64,000 bases of DNA from Hordeum vulgare subsp. vulgare. Its lineage: Eukaryota; Streptophyta; Magnoliopsida; Poales; Poaceae. Shown in pieces: positions 33,568-46,200 of the stretch. The stretch lies in the NCBI RefSeq assembly GCF_904849725.1, contig NC_058522.1, positions 433,905,529 through 433,969,528 of the forward strand. Direction: 5' to 3'. The notes under the pieces are model-generated. The model did no database searches, had not been told where the DNA came from, and saw nothing but the letters and a program-made list of their open reading frames with translations. The first letter of the stretch is position 1; each line of letters starts with the position of its first letter. Made by a program: the position numbers and the translations under genes.

Positions 33568-34157
33568 CCTACTGCACTAGCCAAGCGGTACTACCGCTGC
33601 TAGGAGCGGTACTACCGTTCCTAGGAGCGGTACTATCGCCGGGTAGCTCTCTATCCACGGTAGTAAGAAAATACTACCGTGCCTACCACTGTGGAGGCAA
33701 AAGGATGCGCAAAAAGTTCGGCAAAGTGGTAGTAAAAAATACTACCGCCTAGAGAGCGGTACTACCGCCCATGGAGCGGTAGTAAAAAACTACTACGGTC
33801 CTGAGGGCGGTACTACCGCTGACACCAGCAGTACTACCGTTGGCCCTTTCACACATACAAGTTAAACATGGCTGGAGATCCATTAGAAGCAGAAGAAAGG
33901 TGGTGCAAAAGAAATGTGTACGTGTTTATTCCACTCAAACCTTTTTGACGCGCACCCCCTCTTAATAGTACGGCTTTCCTACGACTCAAATCCACCAAAG
34001 AAAAGGTAGAAAGAAACCGTCTTTGAAAGACTTCGAGGAGCGTTGAATCGTCTTGTGCCTAATCATGAATTATCTGAAATGCTCAATGCACTCGATTAGT
34101 CTGCACATGCATTGTCATCAATACCTAAAACCACTTAGGGAGAAATATGCCCTAACA
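33568..34157 (-). repeat. C1 5' LTR, outer part, with GGTACTACC repeats
   Basis: Ends on the plus strand GAAATATGCCCTAACA, so the C1 LTR opens TGTTAGGGCATATTTC in its own sense. The first ~270 bases hold about a dozen short palindromic motifs of the type GCGGTACTACCGC. Its outer part is homologous to the matching part of the C2 LTR (GGCTTTCCTA and TTAGGGAGAAAT segments), so the two elements are related. Confidence 0.75.
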
Positions 34158-34502
34158 CTAACGTTTGGAGGTTTTGTCGTTGAAGACTTCATGTAGGTGT
34201 AGTAGTGCTGGATGCTCATTGTTGATGAAGATCATCTTGAGTTGGGAGCAATCCTTGTTATTCCCATCTACATGGGTTATTCCCAAAGTACAAGGAACAT
34301 ATGCAAGGATATGTGTGGACATAGAATGAAATGCATGTGATATGATGTCCAAAGATACATTAATTACCTTTTCCCTTGCTTACCTATGAGGGAATATGTG
34401 ACTCCTTGAACTAATGCATAAGGTTGGAGTTGATTGCAGTTAGTTCCTGCCAAAATGAATAAGCGTGAATTTCATGGGTGGAATAACCCGTCAAGGACTT
34501 CT

Positions 34503-36674
34503 CTAATTCTTCTTCTTGGGGACCCACATCAACTTGATGGGGATCTTTGGAGTTGTGGTAGCACTAGATGAAGTAGAGTTAGTAGTGTCCTTCGGAATCC
34601 ACTTGACCTTGGTTTGGGGTTCTTCCTCGAATGAGTCAATCTCCTCTTGAAGCTTGCCCTTTCCCTTGTGGTCTTGTGGTAGAAGATCATCTTGAGAACT
34701 TGTTCCCTTAGGGAGAGTAGGATCATACTTCTCCTTTTGAGGACCAAACTTTGGGATGGGATATTGACCTTCATCCTATACAACTCTGTTGGCATTGAAG
34801 TAGCTAACACCTTGCTTCTTCCGATGTCTTTCTTGCTTGCGCACAATTTCCTTGAATTGCTTACTTCCGGCAAGACTCTTGAAGACACCTCTCTCTATAA
34901 TTCCTTCCAATAAATTGTCTTATTGCTCAAGTGTAACTTGAGTAAGAGAATCATTAATTGAATCAAGAGATCTACTAGCAACAACATCATTTGATTTAAC
35001 GTTAGCATTGTTGTTACTAGATGAAGAAACTTTCTTGCCTTTGTTACTAGTCTTCTTAGGTTTAACTTGTGGAATAAAAGTAGACAAGAGTAATCGTTTG
35101 ACTAGATAAGAAGAACTCTTATTTCTAAGATTATCATTGATTGCTTTTATAAACTCATGCTCTTGCTCTAAATTTATCTTCTCTAAGCATAGCTTCTCAT
35201 GAGTTCTTCCAAGCTCTCTAGGATTTTAGAGTAGTTTCATGAGCTAACATAGGACCGTTTAATTCTGTAGTTAGTCATTCAGTCTCTTACTTATCATCAT
35301 CATTCGACTTATCTTGACTAGAATGATTATTATCAAGTTCATTTTCAATGTTATCACTAGTCTTACAAAGAGGAAGTCATCATCTCCTATCAAGTCATCC
35401 TCATCTCTATCAAAATCAAAATATTCGGGGTGTGATACCTTGGGGCCTTATGCCATGAACCAGTTTCCAATCCCTTCATTTGGTGAATCAACTAAGTCGT
35501 AGGAGTTGGAGGAAACGAGTGCAAGACCGGCAACGACTTCATCTTGACAATAGTCGGAGTCGGAGTGCTAGATTCTCTCGGATTGGTTGTCAGACTCGGA
35601 GATGGATACCCAGTCACCAACGTGAGCTTGATGTCTTCTTCCTGAGACACTCTTGGTGTACTTATCCATCTTCTCTGACTCCTTGCCTCTCTGGGAGTGT
35701 CTTCATTCATAACAATCTTCTCTACTCCTTCTATCTCTACAAGGTGACTCATCTCTTGAGCTTCGTCTTCTAGGTGACTCTTCTCTTCGTTTATGGGGAG
35801 CCGAGCATTCATTGGAATAGCATACAGGCTTTCCACAATTGTAGCAGTTTCGGTCACGACTAGATGAACGCTTCTCATCATATCTTGAGCTTGAGCTTCT
35901 CTCTTTGTGTCTATTCTTGTAGAACTTGTTGAATTTCATGACCATGAGGGTTATCTCTTCATTGGTAACAAGGTTGTCATTTGAAGTAGCGGGAGTATCA
36001 CTTGAAGCTTTGTAAGCATCGCTTTAGTTGTTGTGCAACTCATCTTTGTCCTTGAGTGACATTTCATGAGCAACAATCCTTCTAATGACTTCCGTTGGCT
36101 CAAGACCCTTGTAGTTTGGCATCATCTGGATCAATGAGCACACGGTATCGTATCTTCCATCCAAGGCTCTAAGTATCTTCTAGATAATGAATTTTTAGGT
36201 CATCTCTTCGCTTCTGAAGCCGGAATCTCATTTTTGATGAGAGCTAGCCTAGAGTACATCTCAACGGCTCCTTCACCATCCTTCATCGTGAACTTATCAA
36301 AGTGACTTTGAAGCAGATGCAACTTAGATTTCCTGACAGATTCAGTACCTTCGTGCCTATCAACCAAAGTATCCAAAATTTCCATGGCATTCTCAAGGCG
36401 GTAGATTTGTTGAATTCTTCGGGGCATAAGTAGTTGAACAGGATGTCGCAGGCTTGAGCATTGTGTTGCAACATCTTCAATTCTTTCGCTATCGCATCAT
36501 GATCTGTTTCTCTTCCTTCTTCGAAGAAATCACCTTGCACACCAACACGAACAGCATCCCAAACGATAAGATTATGACCAAGAATATGCATTTTCACCTT
36601 TGTTTCCAACTAACAAAGTTGGTACCATCAAAATATGGACCTCTACGGTTATAATTTCCCTCACTAGACGCCAT
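34503..36674 (-). pseudogene. gag: C2 gag, broken
   Basis: Begins MASSEGNYNRRGPYFDGTNF at 36674 on the minus strand, shortly inside the primer site. A one-base loss near 36600 shifts the frame. Downstream pieces in different frames show MHILGHN, MLQHNAQACDILFN, RLENAMEILDTLVDRHEG and KDGEGAVEMYSRLALI (UBN2-type capsid). At about 35810-35850 lies a knuckle, CYNCGKPVCYSNEC, whose His has become Cys. A long Ser-rich hydrophilic tail follows, ending in KLMWVPKKKN and TAG at 34503-34505. The length of about 720 codons and the long tail fit Maximus/SIRE-group gag proteins. Multiple frameshifts make it non-functional. Confidence 0.82.
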
Positions 36675-36708
36675 ACTCTCCTAGGTTGTGGAACCAATGA
36701 AATGGGGA

Positions 36709-36726
36709 CCAAAGCTCTGATACCAC
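36709..36726 (-). other. C2 primer binding site (tRNA-Met)
   Basis: On the minus strand TGGTATCAGAGCTTTGG, two bases inside the LTR. This is the classic initiator-Met primer site of Copia elements, intact. Confidence 0.85.
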
Positions 36727-36727
36727 T

Positions 36728-38237
36728 TGTAGGGTCCGACGTATTTCTAGAGGGGGTGATTAGACTACTTGACAAATAGAAGACTTAGCCTTTTCCCAAT
36801 TTTAGTTGTGGGCTAGTTTTAGCAATTATGACTAGTCAAGTTCACCCTACACATGCATATTGAAGAGTATAGTAGCGGAAAGTAAAGACAAGCAAATGTA
36901 ATGTAGAGGGTAAGGAAGGAAGATCAGACGCAAAGGTTGACACATTGATTTTTGGCATGGTTCCGATAGGTGGTGCTATAGTATGTCCATGTTAGTGTAG
37001 ACTTCAACCACATAGGGTAACGGTTGCGAGAGTCCACGGAGGGCTCCACCTACAAGTGGTCCACGAAGAAGCGGCCTTGTATATTCCACCCGGGCTGACA
37101 TCCACACAACACTAGCCTCACTCACGGTAGATCTTCACGAAGTAGGCGATCTCTGTGCCCTTACAAACTTCTTAGTTCAAATCCACAACACGAAGTACGT
37201 GGCTCCCAAGAGACACCTAACCAATCTAGGAGGCACCACCCTCCACAAGGTAATAGATCTGGTATAACAATAAACTCCTTGCTCTTGTTATTCAGAAGAT
37301 AGTCTCATCAACATTCAATCACTCCCTCAAAGATTTGGCATGGGTAGGAGAGATTGATTTCGTGGAAAGCAACTTGGGGAGGCTAGAGATCAAGTTTCAA
37401 ATGGTTGGATTGGAATCACTTGATCTCAACAAATGAGTAGGTGGCTCTCTCTCAGAAAAATGGATCTGACAAGTGGGTGTGTGTTCTGAGTGCTTCCTCT
37501 GCGGATGAGAGGAGGTGGAGGGATATATATTGGCATCCCCCAAAATCCAACCATTACAACATTATTGCCCTACTAGGTGACACCAAAATGAATCTCGGTG
37601 GTAGCGAGTTGCACTAAATGTGGCAACTTTTGAATTCTCGGTGAGACTGATATATAAATCTCGGTTGTACCGATACGATGACCTAGGGCTGTTTCCAAAT
37701 CTCAGTGAGATCGATTTCAAACTCGGAAATTCCAATTCTTGAAATCTTCTGAAGAGATAGTTGGTCACCTGCTTTTCGGTGACACCGATATGAAACTTGG
37801 TTGTACCGAGAGATTAGGGTTTGGCAAAGGATCTATCACTCGGAAAATCGGTAGGTCCGAGGGGAAAAGTTGGTGGCACCGATTTTGTTGTTTTGGTTTG
37901 GGACAGATATTTTTGTGGGGGTATGATTGAATATTTTTGGTCGCTATCTCTAAGCACTTGAGCAACCAACTCGTCATGATACCTCAACCCCTTTTAATAG
38001 TATTGGCTTTCCTATGGACTTAAAGTGATTTCTCACAAATGTAAAATGTAGAATCCTTTTGTTTGAAGCTTGAGCCAATCCTATTCCCTTCCTTGCATCA
38101 AGGGTTTTCTCCTCACAATCCTTTGACCAATGCATCTTTGAAATTTTATGAAATATACTTGGATAAAATCATTAGTTCAATGATACATATGTTGTTATTA
38201 ATTACCAAAATCACCTTAGGGAGAAATTGTGCTTTCA
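36728..38237 (-). repeat. C2 5' LTR (1510 bp)
   Basis: Plus-strand ends are TGTAGGGTCCGACG and GTGCTTTCA, so termini are TG...CA. The middle (about 37590-37870) carries many short CGGT..ACCGA-type palindromes, at the same LTR position where C1 has GGTACTACC motifs. A minus-strand TATA-like ATATATAT lies at 37523-37530. Confidence 0.8.
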
Positions 38238-39734
38238 GATTAAGGAAGAGTTAGGGAAAATACCTTCTGGGTGTCAGACATTATGGTGTAGTTCCCAAAT
38301 TTGTTACTGGTGCCAATGCACACTCAACCACCCCAAAAGCAATTGGGAAGAGATTGTTGTTCCCACCTCTCCCTATTGCTGCCAATATCTTTTGACATGT
38401 GGATAACTTGATGAACAACCATCAAGTCCTCCATAAACAGTGATATTTAGGGTCAAATTAAATAGTTACGTTAAAAAAGGATTACATTAATGAAATTTAC
38501 CTATGAAAGGCCTACAACCAGCAAGGAATCCATCCTTTGATGCCTGGAGGCAGTATAACACGACTTGATCCTTCGTGTGGGGGCTGGGTTCAAAGGATCC
38601 TGAAAAGTTGTCACTACACACCTACTTCCAGGGTTTGTGTAAAGCACACATTGAAGGTAGTCCCTTAACCTAAGATAATGCTTTCTATGATCACCTTGCA
38701 CAACATCAACATCCATGAGTCTTTCCCTATATGCCAAACTCCTAGGTACATGTACCCAAACTTCTTCTTAGTATGTTTCGTAATTGCCTCTAGCTATATC
38801 AGCCATTACATTTGATCTAACTGTGTCCTCCATAGCTTCTGCAATCAAATCTTCATTCACCTTGGTACTCTCTCCAGCAGCTCCACAACTATGATCCAGG
38901 TGGCACTTCTTGATTGTGAATGTATCTTCATGGGCTACTTTCGAGGCAGTCATGAAAAATTCACAACCATTCTTCCTCTTTGGGCACCAAATAATAATCC
39001 TTATTGGTTCATTCCTATGGTACTGAAAGTTTCTCAAAGTCCTAACATGAAAATTTATCAATGCCTTTCTAAACTCATACTCATTGGTGAAGCAAACTTC
39101 ATTGCACAACTGCTCATGTGCATCAAGAGTAGTGGGTCATACCATTTCCTCTCTTTCTTCTTCTTCAATCTTCTCTTCCTTCTAGAAGGTAGTCTAGGAA
39201 CATCTCCATGTGAATCAGAAATGCCCACATCACCAGGGAAGCAATATTCATCAGGTTCAAGTATAAAATCTTGAAACTTGGGGTTCTCTAGTTGACTTTG
39301 AGCTCTCGAAATAGGACCTGGATTTACCGTTGATCTTCTAACATGATTCAATTTCTCCGACCTGTCTTTTGCCACAATTCTCTCCTCTTCACTATCAACC
39401 TCTTTCTCCTCCTACCAAAACTGTGAAACATCACTATCCCCTTCAAACTCTGCATTGTCTTCTACATCATCTGTTTCTTCTTCACTCATAATATTTTCTC
39501 CACCTCTCTTCCAAGCTGCGTAAGACATCTTTATCCCTCTATAGTCACCCATATCGATCTAAAAGTCTAAGGATTCGTCTTCGCCACCAGATCCATCCTC
39601 ACCACCAGCCAGTCCATCATCACCACAAACCCGCCCATTGTCACCACCAGGAGCTTCTGTAATCTTCAAGTTGCAGCTCTACTCTGTGTTGACATTAACT
39701 TCGAGAGGGTGAACTACTCCATCTTGTGACAAAC
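38238..39734 (-). pseudogene. mudrA-like: MULE transposase, middle part (MuDR DNA-binding region)
   Basis: On the minus strand, peptide pieces read SDGDVPRLPSRRK, then EFRKALINFHVRTLRNFQYH, IIIWCPKRKNGCEFFMTASK, FTIKKCHLDHSC, and MDVDVVQGDHRKHYLRLRDY with NPGSRCVVTTF. The C...C...H...H arrangement (WCPKRKNGC...CHLDHSC) and order match the MuDR N-terminal DNA-binding region of Mutator transposases, up to the start of the MULE catalytic domain. The frame shifts at least twice between 39375 and 38501. An Asp/Glu-rich linker lies upstream (about 39400-39600). The catalytic DDE core is not present, as the gene is cut at 38237. Confidence 0.8.
39730..39734. other. G3 target site duplication, left
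   Basis: CAAAC before the LTR; TAAAC follows the 3' LTR at 47776-47780, four of five bases matching. Both lie in the MULE gene. Confidence 0.6.
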
Positions 39735-40750
39735 TGATGAGGACATCCCAAGCATCACTGCTACTCCAACCGTTGATGGATCTATAACAAGAAGTCATGC
39801 CAAACTTATAAGTGATCACGTGAACGCTAACTTAAGTTCATTTTATATGATTGATGATACGGTTGTGTAGTCATTCCCTTCATTGTTGGTTGAACTTAGG
39901 TATACACCAATGGGATCCAACAACATATGATCTCACCAAGACAACAAGAAAGAATGTTGAAGACAAATAAAAAAAATGTTGAAGTTGAAGAAATAATGTT
40001 TTCCAGCGAAGATGTTTTCTGCAAGATATTTGCCTCTGATCTTTTGATGTGACATATTCCTATGCATCAAAGATGGAGCCTTTAGGGTATACCATCAGAA
40101 GCTCCTTTAAGTTTACATTCCAACGCAAGAAACCTCATATTATTTGGAGTTGTATAGCTCAAGAAAAGCCATATTTGGTGGAAGGTGTTCACGCTGATGA
40201 ATGCTTCTCAAATTTCTGAGGAGCCCTCCAATAACTCCCCAAGTTGACCGCATACACTCCCAAGGAAGCCATGAAAATGCTGCTCATTTTCAACCACTTT
40301 CCTACCTAGCTAAGAGGGGGCGGATTATCCCTCTCATAAAACAACATCTCCCTCAACTTCTTCGGGGCCTTTTGTCAAACCAAAAAACCAGCTATAAGCT
40401 TTGCAACCAGGACTGCTATAGATATGAGAGATCTTGCTACCTTTGCTATTGTGAGTTTATCCGCGTTCGCGAGTAGGAGCCTCTGTTTCCCCGTAATTTG
40501 TGCTCTACAGTTCTATCTGTTTTGTGTGGGCTAGTCCCAGTTTGTGGTTCTATGATTGTTCAGGCAGGGGCTTGAAGTTCGTGTAGCTTCAGTCAGCCAT
40601 CCCCAACGTACGAGTTGCATCCAACCTTGGCAGGTATAAAGCTAGTGATCCGAGCTGCTTGCAGATAGTTATCCTTCCCGATTCGATCCTATGCCATGAA
40701 GATCGGGCCACCCATGGGCACGAACTCGTTCGGCGAGCTTGCACTTATCA
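39735..40750 (+). repeat. G3 5' LTR (1016 bp)
   Basis: Starts TGATGAGGACATCC and ends CACTTATCA. It matches 46005-47775 apart from the Harbinger insert in that copy and many substitutions. It shows the empty Harbinger site (CGCATACACTCC, near 40243-40254). Confidence 0.88.
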
Positions 40751-40752
40751 TC

Positions 40753-40766
40753 TGGCATCAGAGCTT
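40753..40766 (+). other. G3 primer binding site (tRNA-Met)
   Basis: TGGCATCAGAGCTT, one mismatch from the usual TGGTATCAGAGC of the initiator-Met primer site, two bases after the LTR. Confidence 0.75.
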
Positions 40767-41379
40767 TCGTTTAAATGGTAGGATCTATTACAATATTCAT
40801 CTTGTTATCATCCCTTTAGATTGATAGGTTTTGTTTCTATATTTTCTGTCCTAAAGTCCAAAGCCTTAGCACAAAAAATTTCCAATCCTTCTAGGCGCTG
40901 AGATCTTGTTGTTGCATCCCTTGCATGTTTTTCATCTTATATATCTGAACCAAGTTCATCTTTATAGTGTGTTTACACATCTGGTTGTGTTGTTAAAAAA
41001 GAGAATGGAAAGTAGAAAAAGAAGTGAAAAAGAGAATCGAAAGAAAGAAAGTGTTGAGCAAGATCCAAAAGTTTTAGCTTAGTAGAAAACTTTTAGAAGT
41101 TGTGTGTGTGTTGTTTGTTTTCACTCTTGGTGTAAGGATTAGTTTGTCCATCAAAAACTCTTGGTTTGGATCAACTTGATTTCAGCACAAGCCCCTTTGT
41201 TTATGCAATCTATAGCTCCGCCAAAACTCAAAGCTATTTCTTTGATCCATGTCTTTCAATCGCTTTAACACATCCGGAAGAAGTGCAATCTGATGTGAAT
41301 GCATAAGAGCTTTGGTAAGTAAGAGGTGAGGTTGTGTATTTCCACAAATTTTTTCCTACTCCACTTTAGCCCTAATAAC
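40767..41379 (+). other. G3 leader
   Basis: About 610 bases between the primer site and the gag ATG at 41380. No coding sequence recognised. Confidence 0.6.
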
Positions 41380-43226
41380 ATGGCAGAATCCCGTTCGAGT
41401 GTTCTTGCAGAAAATCAAGGAGAAGATGTGGCTCCGATCACACGTGTGGAGTTTCAACGGGTGTAGAACGACATCCTTCATCTTCAGCAAACCATGGAGA
41501 GGATGCTTGATCGGCGTCCTCCTATACGGAGCGATGAGGTTCAACACCAACACAACCTTATTAACCCGCATGATGAAGCTAGTGATCAAAATTCAGTGGG
41601 AGCTGGTGCCAACCGAGGTTATGAAGATGAGTTGAGCAACTATGACAGAGATCATTGGGAAGATGCTCATGTCGGTGCTGCGGCTCGAGGTCGTCGTGTT
41701 GCTTCCTGTGGGATGCATCAAGGAGGACATGATGGAGGGTGAGGCGATGGTCTTCATGGTCGCCACTTTGACACACATGAGTGTGCCGCTCGTGGTCATG
41801 GTGACGAGTTTGATGACTATGATGGTGTCCCATATCGTCGTGTTGCTGCATATGGTAATGATGGCCGTTGTCATGACCGTCGTGATAGAGATGTTCGAGA
41901 CAATATAGCAAGAATCAAGTTGCAGATCGCCAAGTTCATGGGAAATGGGAAATGAAGACCCGATGCATATTTTGATTGGGAAGAGCAATGTGATCGGATT
42001 TTTTGCATACACAGTCTTGTTGATCCCAAAAGGGTAAATCTTGCTTGTGTTGAGTTTTCAGGTTATGCACTCACTTGGCTGAATCAACTACAAGAGAATC
42101 AACTGATGTTGGGTCGTGAACACACTGGTACATGGAAAGAAATGAAGAAATCAATGAGGCGGCGATGAAGAGTCCAAGATGGCAATATTTTTACATGTTC
42201 TCAACAATGAAATTTATGATTGTGTGGAGAAGTTTCCGTATAACACTCTACAAGATATTTTGGATCAAGAAAAACACACGGAGCGGAAGGTACAACAAAG
42301 TGGCCATGGACGTTCTCTCATGGTGGTTCTCAGTTTCAGCATACTCCTACTTCCACGCGGAGACCAACAACTTCGTCGGCATCATCACCGAATCCTCAAA
42401 ATGGTGAGAAGCGTGCCTCCGTTGCTGCTGCTCGAAGTGCCACCAATCCCACAGTTGTACCATCAACTCGGAGCCAAGATATTGAGTATTGGAAGTGCAA
42501 AGGACGTGGTCACATCTCAGCCGGGTGCCCAAGCAAAAAGGTTTTATTGATCAATGAACAAGGAGAATGGGAATCTGAGAGTGAATATGAAGATGATGAG
42601 ACACAAGCTAAGCATGAAACTGAAGTTGGAGAGACGAGTTCCTGTGATATTCAGCCCGACAAAGGGGATTGCTTTGTTTCCCGTCGTGTGCTTAGTATTA
42701 ATGCACCTAGAGAAGGGAAAGGGCAGCGACATAATATTTTTCCCACTCGTGGAACCATCAAGAACAAGGTTTGCAACATTACTGTTGATAATGGCAGGTG
42801 CTCTAATATTGCATATTCAGATTTAGTGGAGAGGTTGGGACTAAAACAAAGAAGACATCCAAGTCCCTACAAGATGCAAGGGCTTAATGATTGTGGAACG
42901 CTACAAGTAACTAACATGGTTACCGTTTAGTTTTCAATTGGGAAGTATCAAGACCAAGTGGAATGTGACGTGGTTCCAATGCAAGTGTGTCAAGTGTTGT
43001 TGGGAAGTCCCTCGTTGTTTGATCATGATGTAAAAATCAGCAGTCGTGCCAACCGTCTTTCGTTCCAATACAAGGGAGAACGCATTTCTTTGCTCCCTTT
43101 GACACCCGAAGAAATATTGTTCGATGAATAAAAGAAGAAATTGAGAGTGAGTGAGAAACACTTGAGTGAGATCCACCAACATAGTGAGAGAGATAATCCA
43201 AAGCCAAATAAACTCCACAACTTAAA
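41380..43226 (+). pseudogene. gag: G3 gag-protease, broken
   Basis: The frame starts MAESRSSVLAENQGED and has in-frame stops near 41464, 41740 and 41953. A capsid region reads FDWEEQCDRIF and VNLACVEFSGYALTWLNQ (about 41960-42090). A knuckle near 42488-42535 reads YWKCKGRGHISAGC: its first Cys seems to be Tyr, so it should not bind zinc normally. The protease region (about 42760-43130) contains NITVDNGRCSNIAYSDLVERLG, with DNG where DTG/DSG-like motifs sit in this group, then VCQVLLGSPSLFDHDV. The frame shifts several times between 42130 and 42550. Confidence 0.78.
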
Positions 43227-43279
43227 TTGACCAAGATATGGGAAAAACAGGGATTAGCTGTGATGGCTAGGAAAGGGGC

Positions 43280-46200
43280 ATGAGGGAGTTGAGAGAACCT
43301 AATGCCGTGTTCTTTGTACTCCTGTACAAGGACACTTTTCTTACTAATTACTTAACATGTACCATTCCTAGTGTTGTTATTGAAGTGTTACAGGGATATG
43401 AAGATGTGTTCCCAGAGGAGGTGCCACCGGGGTTGCCACCAAAAAGAGGCATTGAACACCAAATTGATTTGGTTCCGGGTACTCCTTTGCCAAACCGTCC
43501 ACCCTACCGCACAAATCCAAAGGAAACCAGGGAGATTCAGCGACAAGTTTATGATCTACTAAGCAAGGGGTCATGTAAGGGAAAGTCTTTCTGCTCGTGC
43601 TGTATCGGCTCTTTTAGTGCCCAAAAAAGATGGACGTTCGAGAATGTGTATGGATTGTAGGCCAATTAACAACATAACCGTGAGGTATAGGCATCCCATA
43701 CCTAGACTTGATGATATGCTTGATGAACTTACTGGCTCCACCATTTTTCTAAAATTGATTTGCGAAGTGGTAACCACCAAATTAGAATGAGAGAGGGTGA
43801 CGAATGAAAAACTGATTTCAAAACAAAATCTGGTTCGTATGAGCGGTTAGTTATGCCCTTTGGATTGACAAATGTACCTAGTACTTGCATGAGATTGATG
43901 AATCATGTCCTTAGAACTTTCATTGGCAAATTTCTGGTTGTTTATTTTGATGACATCCTTATTTACATCAAAAATTTGGATGAACATGTTGACCACATAC
44001 GTTGTGTGCTTGCTGTCCTAAGAGAGGAACAATTGTATGCTAACAACGAAAACTGCACCTTTTGCACCGGCAAAGTTGTGTTTCTTGGCTTTGTTGTTTC
44101 AGGTCAAGGTGTGGAGGTAGATGAGGAGAAGGTAAAATCTATCCGTGAGTGGCTGCCCCCACAAAATGTAAGCCAAGTGTGTAGTTTTCTTGGGCTAGCT
44201 TGTTTCTACTGCCGGTTCGTGAAGGACTTCAGCACCATTGCTACCCCAATGAACGAGCTAACAAAGAAATAGGTTCCCTTCAAATGGGGCGACACACAAG
44301 CGAATGGCTTCCAAGAGTTGAAAGATAAATTGACAACCACATCATTGCTTGCACCACCAAAATTTGGTAAGAATTTCGAAATTGAATGTGATGCAAGTGG
44401 TATTGGTATTGGAAGAGTGCTCATGCAAGAAGGTAAGCCTATTGCATATTTTAGTGAGAATCTAAGTGGTCCAACACTCAATTATTTTGTTTATGAAAAA
44501 TAATCATATGCACTTGTAAGATCATTGGAAACTTGACAATATTATTTATGGCCTAAAGAATTTGTGATACATTGTGACCTTGAATCATTGAAGCATCCTA
44601 GAGGACAACTAAAAATGAACTGTAGACATGCAAAATGGAATGAATTCATAGAGTCCTACCCCTATATTGTCAAGTACAAGAAAGGAAAGGATAATGTTGT
44701 TGCCGATGCTTTGTATAGACGCCATATCTTAATTTCCCAACTAGATGCTAAAATTCTTGGCTTGCAAAGTATAAAAGATTTATATGGTCAAGTTTCATAT
44801 TTTGCTTAACCATATTCCAAATGCAATGTAGCAAAGGGTTGGGAAAAGTTTCATGTGCATCATGGTTTTTTGTTTCGATCTAACAAATTATTTATACCAG
44901 ATTGCTCTGCTCGTTTACTACTATTGCAAAAAGCACATGCTGGTGGTCTCGTGGGACATTTTGGTGCAAAGAAAACTGAGAGTGTGCTGATTGACCTTTT
45001 CTTTTGGCTAAATATGAGACGCGATGTTGAACGCTACGTTCTATGTTGCCAAATCGGTTGCAAAGCTAAGTCTCGTTTCAACCCTCATGGACTTTATACC
45101 CAGTTATGTTTTCCTAGTCCACCTTGGGAAGATATCTCTATGTACTTTGTTCTTGGTTTACCACTCACTAAGAGAGGGAGTGGTTCAGTTTTTGTGGTGG
45201 TAGATAGGTTTAGTAAGATGGCTCATTTCATCCCATGCCATCAAAGCTACGATGCTTAACACATTGTTGATTTGTTTTTCACGGAATTTGTGCGCCTACA
45301 TGGAGTACCACACACCATTGTTTCAGATCGCGACACCAAGATTTTGAGATACTTTTGGAAAATGTTGTGGGCAAAGCTAGGAACAAAGCTCCTCTTTTCA
45401 ACCACATGCCACCCACAAACATATGGACAAAGTGAAGTTGTCAATCGCATGCAATCTATGATGTTCATATCAGTGTTGAAAAAGAATTTGAAGATGTGGG
45501 AAGAGTGTCCCCCTCACGTGGAGTTTGCATACAACAGGGCAGTACATTCGACCACTAAATTTTGCCCTTTTGAAAGTATTTATGGTTTCAAACCTGCTGC
45601 TCCCATAGACCTTTTGACTTTGCCATTATAGGATTGAACCAATTTTTATGCAAGTAAGCGCGCTGACTTTGTGAAGAAAATTCATGAGAAGACCAAGGAA
45701 AACATAGAGAAGATGACTCAGTAGTACACCAAACAAGAAAACAAAGGAAGATAGAAGATGTTATTTGAAGTAGGTGACCTCATGTGGATACACCTCCGAA
45801 AGGATTGTTTTCCCGATCAGCGCAAATGCAAGTTGCAGCCGGGTGGAGATGGTCCATTCAAAGTACTTAAGAAGATAAATGACAGTGCCTATAAGATTGA
45901 CCTTCCAATGGATTATGGCGTTAGTCCAATTTTCAATGTCTCTAACCTCTCCCATACATTGGACCATCAGAGTCGAGGAATATTCTTTTTGAAGAGGGGG
46001 AGGATGCTGAGGACATCCAAACCATCGCTGCTACTCCAACCGTTGATGGACCTATAACAAGAAGTCCTGCCAAACTTATAAGTGATCAGGCGAACACTAA
46101 CTTAAGTTTATTTTATAAGCTTGATGATACGGCTGTGCGTCCATTACCTTCATCGTTGGTTGAACTTAGGCATACACCAAAGGTATCCAACAGCATATGA
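43280..46200 (+). pseudogene. pol: G3 pol: RT, RNase H, integrase, broken
   Basis: The RT start reads YEDVFPEEVPPGLPPKRGIEH and PYRTNPKE, with frameshifts at 43570-43850; it continues with [13 protein letters not shown] and the catalytic YFDD at 43943-43954. RNase H reads FEIECDASG and [20 protein letters not shown] (44370-44725). The integrase zinc region is near 44930-45065 with H-X6-H and a C-X4-C-like pair. The core has first Asp changed to Tyr (ISMYFVLGLP, where Asp is usual), second Asp in IVSDRDTK and Glu in GQSEVVN. The C-terminal part reads [20 protein letters not shown]. Stops occur near 44272, 44502, 44536, 44807, 45257 and 45630. The frame runs into the LTR and ends at TGA 46198-46200. 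Confidence 0.85.
45991..46004 (+). other. G3 polypurine tract
   Basis: GAAGAGGGGGAGGA, 14 pure purines directly before the TG of the 3' LTR. It fixes the LTR start at 46005. Confidence 0.88.

Larger units (their letters stand above)
7365..34157 (-). mobile_element. C1: Maximus/SIRE-like Copia element, 5' end only, heavily interrupted
   Basis: Read on the minus strand: a 5' LTR (34157 to 33568, continuing 9314 to 8549), a degraded tRNA-Met primer site, and a gag frame that runs into the G1 insertion at 7365. The LTR is split by K3, which itself holds the CACTA. The rest of C1 (pol and 3' LTR) would lie left of the window. It starts next to C2, another Maximus-like element in the same orientation. 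The bases outside its LTR start are CTAAC (34158-34162); the matching duplication cannot be seen. Confidence 0.72.
34158..38237 (-). mobile_element. C2: Maximus/SIRE-like Copia element, 5' LTR and gag
   Basis: On the minus strand: 5' LTR (38237 to 36728), initiator-Met primer site, a gag frame of about 2.2 kb (36674 to 34503), then 345 bases with no clear coding up to the start of C1 at 34157. No pol is present here; it may lie beyond C1, which would then be nested in C2. The bases right of the LTR, from 38238, are MULE sequence. Confidence 0.78.

Noticed and set aside
39738..39748. G3 LTR start at TGAGGACATCC
   Set aside because: Starting three bases earlier (39735, 46005) puts a pure purine tract right against the LTR and gives CAAAC/TAAAC flanks, a better fit.
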